Shown: positions 1 to 11,612 of the stretch, piece after piece
Layout: each line of letters starts with the position of its first letter
How positions within the stretch are numbered: position 1 is the first letter of the stretch
Assembly (NCBI GenBank): GCA_037349315.1
Contig: JBAIAC010000008.1
Coordinates: forward strand, 121,518,001 to 121,582,000
Length of the DNA: 64,000 nt
Direction of reading: 5' to 3'
Origin: Chelydra serpentina
Lineage: Eukaryota; Chordata; Testudines; Chelydridae
The notes under the pieces: model-generated
What the model was told of the DNA's origin: nothing
Seen by the model: the letters and a program-made list of their open reading frames with translations, nothing else
Database searches by the model: none
Made by a program: the position numbers and the translations under genes

Positions 1-90
1 GTGGGTGAAATCTTGACCCTACTGAATTCAAGGGGATTCTGCCATTGACTCGGGGTGTGGGGGACAAATTTCGCCCTGTATTTTTATTTT
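1..90. repeat. MITE-like fragment, truncated by window edge
   Basis: The first 90 bases contain a degenerate palindromic unit: a 'gtgaaatcttgaccc' arm and a 'caaatttcgccctg' arm around 'gccattgactc'. Similar units occur near 22,470-22,550 and 25,740-25,820. This looks like one end of a short palindromic repeat family. The class was not determined. Confidence 0.35.
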
Positions 91-1422
91 ACCCACTAAA
101 CTTCTTCTAGGGTATACTGTTAAATTCTTGTTGGTAGTAGTAGTGTGGCATGGAAACACAAATGCATTATGAAAGCAATCACCACCTTGCTGATGAATTA
201 TTTCAATGTATTTGGAGTGAAAGATCAGCAACATTATTGAATAGAGCAGTTTACCTCTTGCTTTCTAACAACTTAGGGGCAAGTCCACTTCTACCCACAA
301 GACACTTATGAACTGTTTTGTAAAACACTTTGAGCAAAATGGACAAAGAGTGTTATATAGTAACTAGGTATTATTATAATCATCACTTGTGTGTCTCTGA
401 ATAGGTAGGGTAAATAATTTGTGATTAATATCTTTATTGAAAGTATGTAAGTGGATCTTGTGGGTCAGAGTTAAGGTGGCTTCCAAAATATACATAGTGA
501 ATTTTTTACAGGTTAATATTGTCATTAGCTAATGTACAGAACTGAATAATGATAAGGATAATGAATAAGGAGTAATGAAATATTTATATAAATTCTCTTA
601 AGTCCTTTTCATACTTTTTAATTCTTAGACTTTTCAAACTATAATGTTTTTATTACAGAGTTTAAGTCACTTAGGTTAAAATATTTTGTATGGCAGGTTC
701 CTATTTTTTTTAAAGGAATAAGGAGCCTTCAAAATCAAAATATGGATGGCATTAAAATGACATATTGAGTGCATAAAGTTTTCTTCATTGGCAAATTCCT
801 AGCATGTGATAGAAAACTGTCCTCAGCAAAAAGATTTGCATAGTACCAGATTCTCTAGGTATTTAGGGATGGGGGGAGGGAAGAGGGGTAAGGGGGAATT
901 CTACCTTTGTACACTTGTACACACTAGGTGAAATCATAACAAGATTCCCATTGACTTCAGTGTGGCCTGGATTTTACCTCGAGGCTTTACGCTTTGCAGC
1001 AGAAACGTGGCAGAGCGCCTGCACTTTCCAGAAGAGAGAAGTCCTTGATTACTCTTTCAATGCAGTGTAATAATTCAGTCACCACGTTCATAGCAGGAAT
1101 ATTCTTTGCACCACATTTTCCAAATAAAGCGTGGATACAATAAATACATAATAAATCTAACCCAAAACTGCACTGAAGATGTTTTTTTTACATATAATGG
1201 TTATTGATGGAGTTCTACTTTTTATATCTCCTTTTGCCTAATGAGCAAAAGAAGATGTCATCTTTTGTATATTAGTTCCATTATATCATTGAAATTGGAA
1301 GCAGCTATATAATTTAAGTAGTATGAACTGCACAGTAGGAACAGACACAGAAATGCCTTATAAGGAAACTACATAAAACATTTAAAGATTTATAATCCAA
1401 AATGTTTTATATTCCCTTCATG
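91..1422. other. AT-rich DNA, nothing recognised
   Basis: No open frame with recognisable domains and no clear repeat boundary. A short segment near 900-970 again carries a 'cccattgacttcagtg' motif shared with small palindromic repeats elsewhere in the window. Confidence 0.5.
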
Positions 1423-1430
1423 ACTTAAAA

Positions 1431-1828
1431 CAGTGGTTCTCAAGTGGGGGTACATGTACTCCTGGGGGTATGCAGAGGTCTTTACAGGCGGTACATCAAC
1501 TCATCTAGATATTTGCCTACTTTTACAAAAGGCTACATAAAAAGCAATGGCAAAGTCACTAAAAACGTGAAAATTTCATACAATTACTTGTTTTATACTG
1601 CTCTGTATTCTATAAGCTGAAATGTAAGTACAATGTTTATATTCAAATTGATTTATGGTAAAAATGAGAAAGACAGCAACTGTTCAATAACAGTGTGCTG
1701 TGACACTTGTATTTTTATGTCTGAATTTGTAAGCAAGTAGTTTTTAAATTAGGTGAAACTCAGGGGTACACAAGACAAATCAGACTCTTCAAAGGGGTAC
1801 AGTAGTCCCGAAAGGTTGAGAGCCATTG
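1431..1828. mobile_element. Non-autonomous hAT transposon (MITE) with perfect 8-bp target duplication
   Basis: The element opens with 'cagtggttctcaagtggggg' and closes with 'aaaggttgagagccattg', which are inverted relatives of the usual hAT end CAGTGGTTCTCAA. It is flanked by the identical 8-mer 'acttaaaa' (1,423-1,430 and 1,829-1,836). An 8-bp duplication is diagnostic of hAT. It is 398 bp long and AT-rich with no transposase, so it must have been mobilised in trans. The 64-aa open frame across its right end is not a gene. Confidence 0.88.
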
Positions 1829-1836
1829 ACTTAAAA

Positions 1837-2579
1837 CATAAAAAGAAGCACCAAGAAAATCAAAATATAAAGAACAAAAAATGTAAGCAGTTCAACTTCT
1901 TAAAGAACTTGTTTGAAACAGGTCTATATGGCTCTAGAAAAGTTTAAATACAGTACTTGCTAAACTGTGTCTGCCAAGTTGCAGCTCATAATCCAAGTCT
2001 CTAGGTGTTCTATGGCTAAGAATAAAATACGAAATGTCACATTAAAAGACTCAGTTCCGTTTACAGAAGTGATTGGACCACAAAGAAAAGAAATAAACAC
2101 TTTTCCCTGTAAGTCTTACAAAATGCCTGAAAGGACTGGATCAGTCACTTGAAAGATCATTCTTTTTGCCACTATAGAGATTTTCTAGTCAGCTACTGGC
2201 ACAATTAGTCACAGTTTGGATCAACAAGCTGTGATGGACCACATGTAGTAGACACTCAGACTTTCAGTCCTTCACTGTAAGCCAATTCTTTTACAAAGAA
2301 CTACGAGTTATTTAATTCTTCCTATGAGTAGATTACAACAGTTTCACAAAGCCCCAACTACCATGCAACGGTAGTAACAGTTCGATACAATGTGGGTTTT
2401 TCGGGTTTTTTTGCTTTATACAGTATTTTTACTTTGCTTTGCCATTATTTTGTGTATTTTTAGCAATATTTAGTGTGTATGACACTGTTCATTTGTTTTT
2501 TTAAAGCTCTCATGTTGTTACAAATGTTTCTGATCCTAGACATCACTGACATTACATCCTCAACATTAGATATTCTTAG
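1837..2579. other. AT-rich DNA, nothing recognised
   Basis: Short chance frames only. A T-rich tract lies near 2,395-2,470. Confidence 0.45.
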
Positions 2580-2602
2580 GCTATGTCTACACTACCCGCC
2601 GA
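2580..2602. repeat. Possible Harbinger-like MITE end stub
   Basis: 'ggctatgtctacactaccc' after a TTA resembles the terminal sequence of the Harbinger-like MITEs at 11,217, 52,941 and 53,669. No matching right end was found, and DIRS terminal sequence begins immediately after. It may be a MITE cut by the DIRS insertion, or coincidence. Confidence 0.3.
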
Positions 2603-3025
2603 TTGTGTGTGTGGGGTCTCTATTAGGAATAGAGTTCCCACACAAAGGGCACTGCTTGAAGCCCAGAGAACACTGCATGTCTAGGTGCTCAGCAACACAC
2701 ACTAATTACAGTCGCAAATAAACTAGAATAAAAACTGAAAACAGTGAAGAAAACCTAAAGGGTACTAACTACTTACAAAATTAAAGAACTTAATAGCTAA
2801 CTACACAGAAAAAAAACGCAAGGAAAACCACACGGAATGGTGCAAGTGGTATGAAGGAACTGAGGGGGGGTCAGGGTGCTGCTGTCCTTATATAGTCTTA
2901 AGAGGGGTCACGAGGCAAGACACACAAGGCATGTGTGCCGCTCCAGCAGGTACTACTGTGAAAAACTTTTCCAGCTCCAACACGCTGGTTGCACACACAC
3001 CTTGAGTGCTATACATATCTATGTA
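2600..3025 (-). mobile_element. DIRS retrotransposon terminal fragment (5' end)
   Basis: This tract is a diverged match to the 5' end of the DIRS element at 32,780-33,197. Shared landmarks in order are a 'cttgaagccc' segment, a 'gaaggaactgagggggg' stretch, a 'tccttatatagtc' TATA-like stretch and an 'aaaacttttccagctcc' stretch before the outer end. It covers the inverted terminal repeat and the start of the gag leader. Nothing of the coding region remains. It is clearly older than the main copy. Confidence 0.6.
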
Positions 3026-3029
3026 TGTA

Positions 3030-4529
3030 TGTACATATCTATGAATTAGGTTTTAAGTGTTGTATCTTAAATTCTTGTAATGCACTTGGAGCACTCATCA
3101 GGCATAATTGTAAAAAACTGAAATAAATAAGGAAGGTGAAAAAAATTTCAACTAGCGTTACTATTTATAACCTAGTGCTGTAAGTATACATACCAAAACC
3201 ATTCAATCTTGGCTCCCTGTAATCTGCACACATAATTGACATGTATTAAAACCTAACTGGGGGTGATGAAAACCATACAATATAAACAAATTCAATACCG
3301 AGAAGAGACAAATTATAAAATTACAGAAAACCTATTATTCTCAGACACAGTTCAAAGAGGATGAACGTTACTTAGTCCTTATCCAGGAAAAAAATCCTAA
3401 TAAGCCCCAGCAGTCGCTTTACTTATCTGCAAAGACATTTGATAACTGATTTCTACAACTGTTAGAACCAAAAATGCCAATATTTAGGCTGGCAGAAGTA
3501 TCTCCCATCTACAGTGGAACAGACCGGTTTAAGAGCCAATGTGACATGGGGTCGGGGGGGAGAGAAGCAACCACTATACTAATATGCATTTCCAGTATGA
3601 ACTGCAGGGGAATTTCTGCAGAATGGTTACCCAGAGCTTGATCCCCGGTTCCTGCAGGAAAATCCATGAGGGGCCTAACAGTAGGGACATTTCAGGGGAT
3701 TCTGACAGGGATTTGTCCCTGATTGTACTACCCGAGGTGGGGTTTTTAACCCTGTGCAACAGGGAGGGAACCAAGACCTCTCCCGACTCCAAACTATTCT
3801 GAGAGATTAGCAGAAGGGATGGTTAGGGCCATCCTTCTCCAAACTAGCTATTTTATGCAATCTCCCTTACTGCTTGGCAGCAAAGCTTCCTGGGATATGC
3901 ATTATCAGGGCTTCTGCAGCAGGCACTTATCCCTAGCATTCTGATCTCTACAGGACCAGAAAAGGGATGACAAGCATGACGCCCTTTGAACGGATCCCAT
4001 TTACAAATCTGTGCCCACAAAACATTTACGGATCAAACGAAGTTGAGCCTGGGCTGCTCATCCTGTTCGTCAATTTTTAGAACAATACAGTTCGTATTGA
4101 CCAAGATTTTAAACCATACCGTGAATAGTTTATAAATGAAAAATGTCAGTTCTGCCTGATTTATAGCAGACCTGTTTCACTGTTCCTGCAACTTGTAATC
4201 ATTTCAGTGACAGAAAAGATATGAGCTTAAATATTTTTCTACTTCCCATAACTCTGCACATTTCTTCCTACACTCCCATCCCTAATTCACCCCTTAATTC
4301 ACTTGGTCTCTTTCTCTTACTATTGAATTTACATCTTTTTCATGTTATCCCTATGCTTAGGACCTTTCCTAATCCCATGTAGCAAATGATCTCCACCTTT
4401 TGACCCATTTCTTCCTCTGACATTCCAATGTAGAGCTCCTCTCCAAGATATATGGCTTCTAATCTGGGTCCTATTTTTGTTACTCGTATGTCTAAATTAA
4501 AATGCAAGTTCTTCAAGGGAGGGATTTAT
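3030..4529. other. AT-rich DNA, no gene recognised
   Basis: Two overlapping 72-aa frames on opposite strands near 3,574-3,802 show no domain. A TATG/TACA-type low-complexity stretch spans 3,012-3,043. The segment 4,240-4,520 has a pyrimidine-rich, LINE-tail-like look, but I cannot place it in a family. Confidence 0.4.
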
Positions 4530-4770
4530 CATAAATTGGCAGAACTGAAGGCCAGAAGGGACCATTATGATCATTCTAATCTGACCACCAGCATAACCTA
4601 GGCTATAGACGCTAACTCAGTAATTCCGGCATCAAATCTTCCTATTGAATTAGTGGCTCTCTTTTAGAAAGACGTCCACTCTTGATTTAAAGACTTCAAA
4701 TTATGGAGAATTCACTACGTCACTAGGTAACTTGTTCCAGTGGTTAATTACTCTCTCTGTTAAAAAGTGT
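4530..4770 (-). mobile_element. Old CR1-like LINE fragment
   Basis: The plus strand reads 'ggccagaagggaccattatgatca', then 'tctgacc', and later 'aacttgttccagtggttaatta'. These are the antisense of a widespread CR1-derived 3' region in sauropsid genomes. No open frame remains. A second copy of the same family lies at 59,765-59,960. Confidence 0.6.
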
Positions 4771-4774
4771 GTGT

Positions 4775-5300
4775 CTTATTTTACTCCTGGGGAAAATCTG
4801 TGCCACTGAGGCACAGAAGAAAAATGCCTCCCCCACCCCCGCAGATTCTCTCTGCTTCCTTGCAGAAAATGGTTTCTGTGCTCACTCATTCCTCCCGGCA
4901 GCTCAGACACTCTGGGGAGCTGGGGGAGAGGGGTCTAGGGATGCCCCGGGGTGCCCAGAAACATTAGTCCCAGCTGGGCAGGAGGGGAGGGGAAGGAGGA
5001 CAGAGATGAAGGCCTCCCTCCCCCTTGCCTGCACAGAGCTGCCAGGGCTCAGTCAGATCAACGCCCAGAAACTTCCCCTGAGCTGCAGGAAGGTCTGCAC
5101 CACAGGGGGAGAGAAGGATTTCATGGGGGTGTTTGGGGGGAAAGGAGGCTCAGTGCATGGTGGGATCCAGGTGCAGGGAGGTGAGGCTCAGCGGTGGAGG
5201 GAGGGCAGATTGGGTGCAGGGGGTCTGGGTTGGGCTGATAGGAGAAGCAGCTCCCTGTTCAGTGACTCCTCCCCCACCCACGCACCTGAAAACCATTTAT
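4775..5300. repeat. GC-rich unclassified interspersed-repeat candidate
   Basis: A sharply bounded GC-rich block inside AT-rich DNA. It begins 'ttactcctggggaaaatctg' and has a long open frame (188 aa, 4,769-5,335 plus strand), with two shorter frames overlapping it. The frame has low-complexity Gly/Arg/Ser composition and no recognisable domain. Its openness is probably due to GC content. The 'actcctgggg' start resembles turtle repeats I have seen, but I cannot name the family. Confidence 0.4.
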
Positions 5301-5977
5301 TCATAAATATTTTAAAGATTCCTTTACCCATTTAAATGTAGGTAGTTGACAACAGTTTATTTTGATTACTTCAAAAATATTAATTCCTAAAATTTCAGAC
5401 TGACTTTTGTTTATTTTAACAAATATAGGCATATGCCTATATTCCAAAGTCAATTGTTCTATAATGTTTAAGAAAGCTTCTTGATCCTGAAAAATAACAA
5501 GACATCATCAGCATATAAAACTATTTTGTGTTCTAATCCAGAAAGTGTTTTGATGCCTTTACCAATTGACAAGTTCTCACATTTACTGAAAATGGCTCCA
5601 CTGCCAAAGCAAATAACGGGGTGGGTGTGGGGTGGTGACAGGCAATCCTATCTCATACCCCTAGACAAATTTAAAAAAAGGAAAAAAAAAAAAAAAGATT
5701 GATGACCATTAACCACAGCTGATGCTTAAGGATATATAGGGCCAACATGCCCCTATACAACTGATTTCCAAAACCAAACCTTACCAAAATCTGACTGAGA
5801 TACTCCTACTCCAGTCAGTCAAAAGCTTTCTCAGAATCAAAAGAAAACAGCAGACAGGAAGAATTCCTAGAATTAACATCATAGATCAAATTCAGGGTTG
5901 TTCTGATATTATCAAATAGATGCCTGCCAGCAATGAATCCAGACTGGTCATGGTGATCATATTTGGGTAAAATTACA

Positions 5978-6193
5978 CTATCTGTTGGCTAGCACCTCAG
6001 CATAAATTTTAGCATCCACACTAATTAAAGAAATAGGTCTGTATGATGTGCAATTGGTAAGATGTTTTCTTTCGATAAGAATGACCCTAATTTTTGCCTT
6101 CTTCCATGAATCTGGAATCTCTTTCCCCTCCAATACAAATAATTCAGTTAAAATAGGGACCAGAACTTGCTTTATTGCTCTATAATACTTCAC
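5978..6193 (-). pseudogene. L1-type reverse transcriptase block (fragment)
   Basis: This 71-aa remnant of LINE ORF2 contains the motif block where L1 enzymes read IP.SWK...I.LIPK......YRPISLLNVD.KI....LANR. Here it reads 'PDSWKKAKIRVILIERKHL' and 'SYRPISLISVDAKIYAEVLA'. The catalytic YADD lies about 470 bases downstream in the element's orientation, in separate decayed sequence. It does not encode a functional enzyme. Confidence 0.75.
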
Positions 6194-6702
6194 AGAAAAC
6201 CCATCGGCATTTGGAGCTTTATTTGATTTAAAATACTTAAGAATTATAACTTATTAAGAGCTGCAGTCTCAGATATCTACTTATAAGTTCAGGATTTGGA
6301 TGTTCTGAAGCATACAAATACGGAAAAAGCTAGGTTTCAGAGATCTCCCTTTTCATGTCTAATCAGAGGGATGGCTGATTTATCTTGCTTATTTTTAACT
6401 TTCTAGCTAAAAGCCTATCAGTTTTATTGCCCTTTTCATAATATAAGTGTTTGCTCAGCCTTCCCGTTTGTAACAGGTTGATCTAATTTATTTTCTTACA
6501 CATGCTTTCAGGTCCTGTAGATTTATAACTACCTTTCAAAACAAAGTTCTTTAACCAAACTCTCTTCTTCACAAGCACTCATCTTATTGAGGTATGATGC
6601 TTTGTTTATAAAGATTCCCCTCATTACCACCTTTCCAGCATCGCAAAGAACATTTGTATTGATTCCTTCCTTATTTCTTTCTACATATTTCTGAAAATCT
6701 TT

Positions 6703-6957
6703 TCAGCTCTTTAATTCTAAGGGGGGTGGGAGTCTTTTCAACTGCCAGGCCCTTTGTTTTTCCACTGAGTCCCAAACTTCTAATGTAATATATGCGGGGG
6801 GAAGATCAGACCAAATTACAACTCCCAGATTAGCTTTTTTGATAAAAGTAGCCAAGGTCCTACAAACAAAAATCATATCAATCCTGGAATAAGATCCATA
6901 AATAGCAGAATATGTATAGTCCCTGACATCTGGATTCATCTTCTGCCAGACATTCAC
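6703..6957 (-). pseudogene. L1-type AP endonuclease C-terminal fragment
   Basis: This 84-aa fragment matches the end of the apurinic endonuclease domain of L1-clade LINEs. It has an RDYT...YGSYSRIDMIFV block and a 'VVIWSDLPPAYITLEVWD' block, where active enzymes carry SDH. Here the catalytic His of SDH is Leu, so the domain is dead even apart from its truncation. It sits in the expected position upstream of the reverse transcriptase block. Confidence 0.75.
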
Positions 6958-7154
6958 CAGAACAAATTTGCACTTGCTCCTCCCAAATGCCGTGTGTACA
7001 TTCGATCAATCTAAAGTAGGATTAAGCATCTCGTTAAAATCCACCCCCATGAATAATATGCCCGTCCCTAAAATTTACTAAATTCCTAAAAAACTGATCA
7101 AAAAGGGTGGTTGCCCTTGACTGGGAGCATATACTTTGACTAAGGTGAGATCCA

Positions 7155-7305
7155 GATCTTTCATAAACACATTGAATAACATTGGACTGACAAGAGATTC
7201 CTGCAGGATCCCACTAGAAACCTGCCCACGGGGTAATGATTCCCGATGTGCAATTACTTTTTGATACCAGTCAACCAGTTTTTAATCCATTTAATATGTA
7301 TTCTC
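7155..7305 (-). mobile_element. Old CR1 LINE fragment
   Basis: The plus strand contains 'aacacattgaataacattgg' and 'caggatcccactagaaacc', then 'accagtcaaccagtttttaa'. This is the antisense of the CR1 reverse transcriptase region, which is better preserved at 20,620-20,760. It abuts the L1-like relic. Confidence 0.6.
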
Positions 7306-9185
7306 ATGTTCTCTCTCTATATGCGAGTAAAAAGCACAAGGTTCACTCATCTAGCAGCATTACAAAGAATTAAAATAATTAAAGGATCAATTTTAACATG
7401 GAATTTTTGTCTAGTCAAGTATTCTAGAGCTACTGGGCTGCAGTAAACATTATGGGATATCAGGCTATTTTTGTAACAATGTCTCATTTGCCAAAGCTTA
7501 CAAAACTTTAAAAAATTAAGCCATAACCTCTAGTTTGTTTTACTTTTTCCTATACTCAAATCTGTAACACTAGCTTAAAACCATATATACTACACATTCA
7601 TTTTTGCTGCTTAGGCTGCCAATTTTTTTTAAATTATGACTTACATTTTTAATAGAAACCCATCATTTATGAGTAACTATAAATCTTTTGGTTTTAGATG
7701 AGAAAGAAAAGTCACACTCTTGATCAATTTGAAGCTGAATGCTCCAGTTATGATGTTTAGTTCTTAAAGTTCTCTCTATCACCATAATCGCTTCTAACAT
7801 TCCTGACAACTCTACCGAAATATTACAATTATCTTGCAACTATCAAAGATTCAGCAGGCTGTTACATTTACAACTGGCTTTAGTTACTGTTACTTAATCA
7901 TTGAAAACTCCCCGATTTATATCTTTTTCCTTGATATAGAAAAACAAAATTCTTCATAGAAATTCTATCAAATTATTATTAAAACCAACCAGCAAGATGG
8001 AGAGTTGAAGCACTAGGAAAAAAGGCAATGTTCACAAGTTGATTAAATATTGTGCAGAGATTCAACTACTATAGTAACTTTAAGTTTAGTTTTTCTGTTA
8101 ACTTGCCAGGGAAACTTAAGGGCTTTGTGTATGTCTGAGCATATGCCACGTGTGTATAAATACAGAAACATGTACACTACTTCCGTAGCTTTTCAAAGGC
8201 TCGCATGAAAATCTACCAATCCAGACACAAAATCCACTCAACCCATTCTTCATTTTCTATAATGAGTGATAATGAAAACAAAGAATATTTTATACTCCCA
8301 AGTAGAATTGTACAAGACTTATTTTATACATCTTCTTTCCATCTGTACATTTTTACACCTTTGGTGTGCTAAATATACAGCTGGCTAGGACAGGATGCTA
8401 CCACTTCTTTAGTATTATTACCCTCCTAGCCAGTAAACTTTTGGCACCAGATCTAATGGACTAGCTAATTTATACCTGAGATGTGTTCATATAACCTGTA
8501 ACTTACTATTCATAAGCCTCCAGTAGGGGGCAAAGGAAGCTGACTCACATTCAGGACAAAAAGCTCTCTTTTTTTAGATCTTTAAAATATTCTTCCTTAG
8601 AGTGTGCAAGGCAGCAAAGTACATAAATACATGCTTATCTTTTAGCACATGCTTAAGTCTTATTTACTTGAAAGGGACATAAAAATGTGCTAAAGAGCTT
8701 TAATTGATTCAGAGTCTTTGGATAACGTTTATGGCTATTTCCTGCAGCTGCTGTTATTTAGGATTTTCTAATGTGCTTTGACACACAAATAAGAAAACAA
8801 CTGAAATGAATGAAAATATTTTAAACAGTGTCATGTACACCAGGTGATGTCCATCAGTGTGAAGCAAAAATTTTGAAGCGAGCATCAGAGGAAAAAATAT
8901 TTAGTGAAGTTTTTCCTCTTAGTTTATGCAACATGGCTGCCATTAGTACAGATCAGGCCTACTTCAAATTGTGCTACAAGGGAATTTCATGACCATATAA
9001 CCTAAAACATACACCTCTACAGATTTTTCAGTTCAAATTTTGTTTCATTTTTGGGTGTTTTACACTATTTATTTTTAAAAATAAATGTAGCTGAATTTCA
9101 TGACCTGTCTAACTTTATTTATTTATATACTGCAAATAGTTTTGGTGCCCCTCAAAAGAGCATTTTTTGGGTGTGAATTTACTAT
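7306..9185. other. AT-rich DNA, nothing recognised
   Basis: No domain-bearing frame, repeat pair or RNA gene was recognised in this stretch. Confidence 0.45.
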
Positions 9186-9189
9186 TCGT

Positions 9190-9560
9190 TGAAAAAGATC
9201 ATCCAACTCTAATTGCAGTAATCAAGACAGAAGATGTCGAGGGCCTGTAAGAGAGCTTTAGTGATGGAGAAAGAAAGGATTTTGGAAATATTATGGAGAA
9301 AAGTAGCAAGATTTGAACATGGTCTAGATGTGTGGAGCAAGTGTCAGAAAAGAGTCAAAATGGCCTCCAGTTTACTGGCCTAATCAACAGGGAAAATGGC
9401 ATTGTTGTCAACAGTGACAGAAAATAGGGTACGGCTGGAAGGATCTGGGAGGAAAGATGAGGAATTCAGCTTTGCCTATGTTAAGTCTGACATTTCTGGA
9501 GATACATGCAAGAGGAGATGTCAAAAAGACAGGTTGAAATATGGAAGGTTGTTGCAGAAG
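9190..9560 (-). mobile_element. L2/CR1-L3-like LINE fragment (reverse transcriptase C-terminal part)
   Basis: The plus strand has 'aattgcagtaatcaagacag', 'gaaggatctgggaggaaaga' and 'gagatgtcaaaaagacaggt'. These are the antisense of a widespread L2-like LINE segment coding for a '...DISSW...LN..KTE.LIFP...' region and an 'LDYCN' motif. The frame is destroyed by indels. Confidence 0.6.
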
Positions 9561-10515
9561 GCATTCCATTCTTAAAACTATTTTTGGACCACTCCTTTAA
9601 AAAAGGATTTTTAGGTCTCAAATTTCTTATGCTTAGTCTCAGCCCAGAGGAGATTTATTTATTTTTTAAATGAAGGCTGAAGGAAAATCAAGCAAGCTAT
9701 TTGAGTAACAAGGCAATGAAATATATTTTCTGTTTCATCTTTTGGTGATCTGTAGTAACTCAAAATACACTCTCTTTCAGGAATTCAAGCCTGTCATGGA
9801 TTTAAGTCATCAAAAGAGGATTAGGGCAGAGGACAAATATGAGAAAATTTGGTTTAGAAATAATGAATTATTAATTCCTTACTTTTACATGCCTGAGTTG
9901 GTGTTTTCAGAGATTATTCTTCTGAAGGGACTCACAAATATTATAATGTGTGCAAGAAGGTCTTCACAAATGTTATAATATACCTGGTGTTACTTCGTCT
10001 GGATCTGCACAAGTAGTATCTGCGTACTGTGCTAATGGTCATAGTTGGGGCTGGTAGGAATTATGAAAAAGGGTGAGGGATTTCAACCACACAGACTTCC
10101 AAATGTACATCTCTGCCTGGGTGAAACATGGCAGGTTTATATGTTCTAAAGAAAGCTTAAACTTTATTTACTTACTTACTTACTCAGGGTAAGCACAGCT
10201 CAAAACATTTTTTGGTATTGAAGATTCATAATATAAATGTATCCTGGGATGAACAAATTACAGGAAGCACAGTGAACTGCAATGGTATCCAGGAGATCTA
10301 GGCTTTATTTTTAATAATCCAGTTAATCTCATCTCCCAGGACATTAATAAGAGCAAAAACATAATATGACTGCCAACATCACTAACCTGGAGGAATACCA
10401 TCACAAATTATACCCTGTCTAGATGTTATAAAATATAGAACCTTGTGGTTGGGTCAGTACCGGGATAAAATACCTCTAAGAAATAACTATACACACACAC
10501 ACATACGTATCACCT
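9561..10515. other. AT-rich DNA, nothing recognised
   Basis: Contains a 78-aa frame at 9,742-9,978 without recognisable domains, a short (ACTT)n run near 10,170-10,187 and a short (CA)n tract near 10,491-10,503. Confidence 0.4.
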
Positions 10516-10519
10516 TTCA

Positions 10520-10730
10520 TCCAAAGACCTCAAAATGCTTGGCAATCGTTACCTCACAACAGTCCAAGAAGTAGATGAGTATCAACTCCATTTTACAGAG
10601 GAGTAAACTGAAGTACAGAAGGTTAAGAGGCCTGACCAGCTTCACACTGCCAGTCAATGGCACTTGGGCACAGAACTCAGGAATCTTTACTCCCAATGTG
10701 ATGTCCTAATCATTAGGCTGCAGAGGAAAA
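10520..10730 (-). mobile_element. MIR-type core SINE relic
   Basis: The plus strand reads 'ccattttacagaggagtaaa', then 'ctgaagtacagaaggttaag', followed by a 'cttcacactgccagtcaatg' stretch. This is the reverse complement of the MIR core (CTCAGTTTCCTCATCTGTAAAATGG and neighbours). It is old and diverged, with no target duplication visible. Confidence 0.65.
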
Positions 10731-11049
10731 AATAGTTGCAAAACCAAGGTTTTTTTCATCTACAGAATCTCTTCCCTGAACTGCCAATCACACTTCTCCC
10801 CTTGCTATTTAGTGCTTTTCATATTCGGAAAGACCTTGAATTTAAAGGGGAGAGTGCACTCATTTGTCATAGTGACAGGATAGGTGAGAAATATTTGTGC
10901 AGCTAGTAGAGGGAGGACATTCTATATTCTCCTATGTTAGTGCCTAAAAGATCCAAACAAGGCTATGGCCTCACTGAACAAAGACACGGTAAGAGACACT
11001 CCTGCTACAGACAGTTTGCAATCTCAGTAGACAAGTTAAAATGTTGGTG
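10731..11049. other. No recognised feature
   Basis: Mixed-composition sequence with no frame or repeat signature that I can assign. Confidence 0.4.
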
Positions 11050-11104
11050 AAAGGAAGTATTACCACCCCATTTTACAGATGGAAAATTGATGCAAAGGGA
11101 GTTT

Positions 11105-11211
11105 GGGGATTGGATTTTCAAAGCTGCCCAAAAGTGCTGGGTGCCCAGCTCTCAATCACCTTTAATAGGAACTGGGCATCTAATTCCCTCAGGTGCTTTT
11201 GAAAAGCCCAC
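11105..11211. repeat. Small palindromic MITE inside a MIR
   Basis: A 'gattttcaaagctgccc' arm and a 'ggtgcttttgaaaagccc' arm form an imperfect inverted repeat about 105 bp long. It has no coding capacity. The class is undetermined because no target duplication is clear. Confidence 0.45.
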
Positions 11212-11216
11212 TCTAA

Positions 11217-11511
11217 GGGCTGGTCTACACTAGCCCCGAAGTTTGAAGTAAGATACGCGACTTCAGCTATGTAAATAATGTAGCTGAAGTCGAAGTATCT
11301 TATTTTGAACTTCAAAGTACTCACCCCTGGTCCACACCGTGGCGCGCAGGCTCCCCCGTCGACTCTGCCTGCTCCGTTCATGGAGCAGGATTACCAGCGT
11401 CGACGGGGGAGCACTTCCTGGTTCGATTTATCGCGTCTAGACAAGACACGATAAATCGAACCCAGAAGATCGATCCGACGCGTCCAACAGCTGGTAAGTG
11501 TAGACTAGCCC
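11217..11511. mobile_element. Harbinger-like MITE with TAA target duplication
   Basis: The ends are 'gggctggtctacacta' and its inverted relative 'gtgtagactagccc'. TAA flanks both sides (11,214-11,216 and 11,512-11,514), and a 3-bp T-N-A duplication is typical of PIF/Harbinger. The 295-bp body has an inner hairpin, 'gatttatcgcgtctag' against 'gacacgataaatc' near 11,423-11,458. A second inverted pair, 'gacttcagctatgtaaata' and 'tgtagctgaagtcgaa', is near 11,260-11,296. Related copies are at 52,941 and 53,669. Confidence 0.82.
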
Positions 11512-11612
11512 TAAGTGACTTGCCCAATGCCACATAAGAAGTTGGTGAAGCAGTACAGCTGGGAATGGAGTTTGGACGTCCTGAGTCCCAGGTCATTGGC
11601 TCTACTACAGAA

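Larger units (their letters stand above)
5400..7150 (-). mobile_element. Decayed L1-clade LINE (endonuclease and reverse transcriptase)
   Basis: Read on the minus strand from high to low coordinate, the pieces follow L1 ORF2 order. An endonuclease middle stretch lies near 7,000-7,140. The endonuclease C-terminus is at 6,703-6,957 (RDYTYSAIYGSYSRIDMIFV, then a WSD motif). A reverse transcriptase N-terminal block is at 5,978-6,193 (SYRPISLISVDAKIYAEVLA). Next come a DQSGFIAGR-like stretch and a 'DSEKAFD' stretch near 5,820-5,960. The catalytic YADD box is encoded at 5,504-5,515. Stops and frameshifts break it, and there is no ORF1, 3' tail or target duplication that I can define. L1-clade elements are a minor class in turtles compared with CR1. 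Confidence 0.8.
11050..11612 (-). mobile_element. Second MIR relic, split by two nested MITEs
   Basis: The left part (11,050-11,104) has 'ccattttacagatggaaaat' and 'gcaaagggagtt'. The right part (11,515-11,612) resumes with 'gtgacttgcccaatgccaca', 'cagctgggaatggagttt' and 'ctgagtccca'. Together they are the two halves of an antisense MIR core. The break holds a palindromic MITE (about 11,105-11,211) and a Harbinger MITE (11,217-11,511). Confidence 0.65.

Noticed and set aside
4769..5335. 188-codon frame as a host gene
   Set aside because: Low-complexity GC-rich block with overlapping open frames, no domain, no splice context and a repeat-like boundary.
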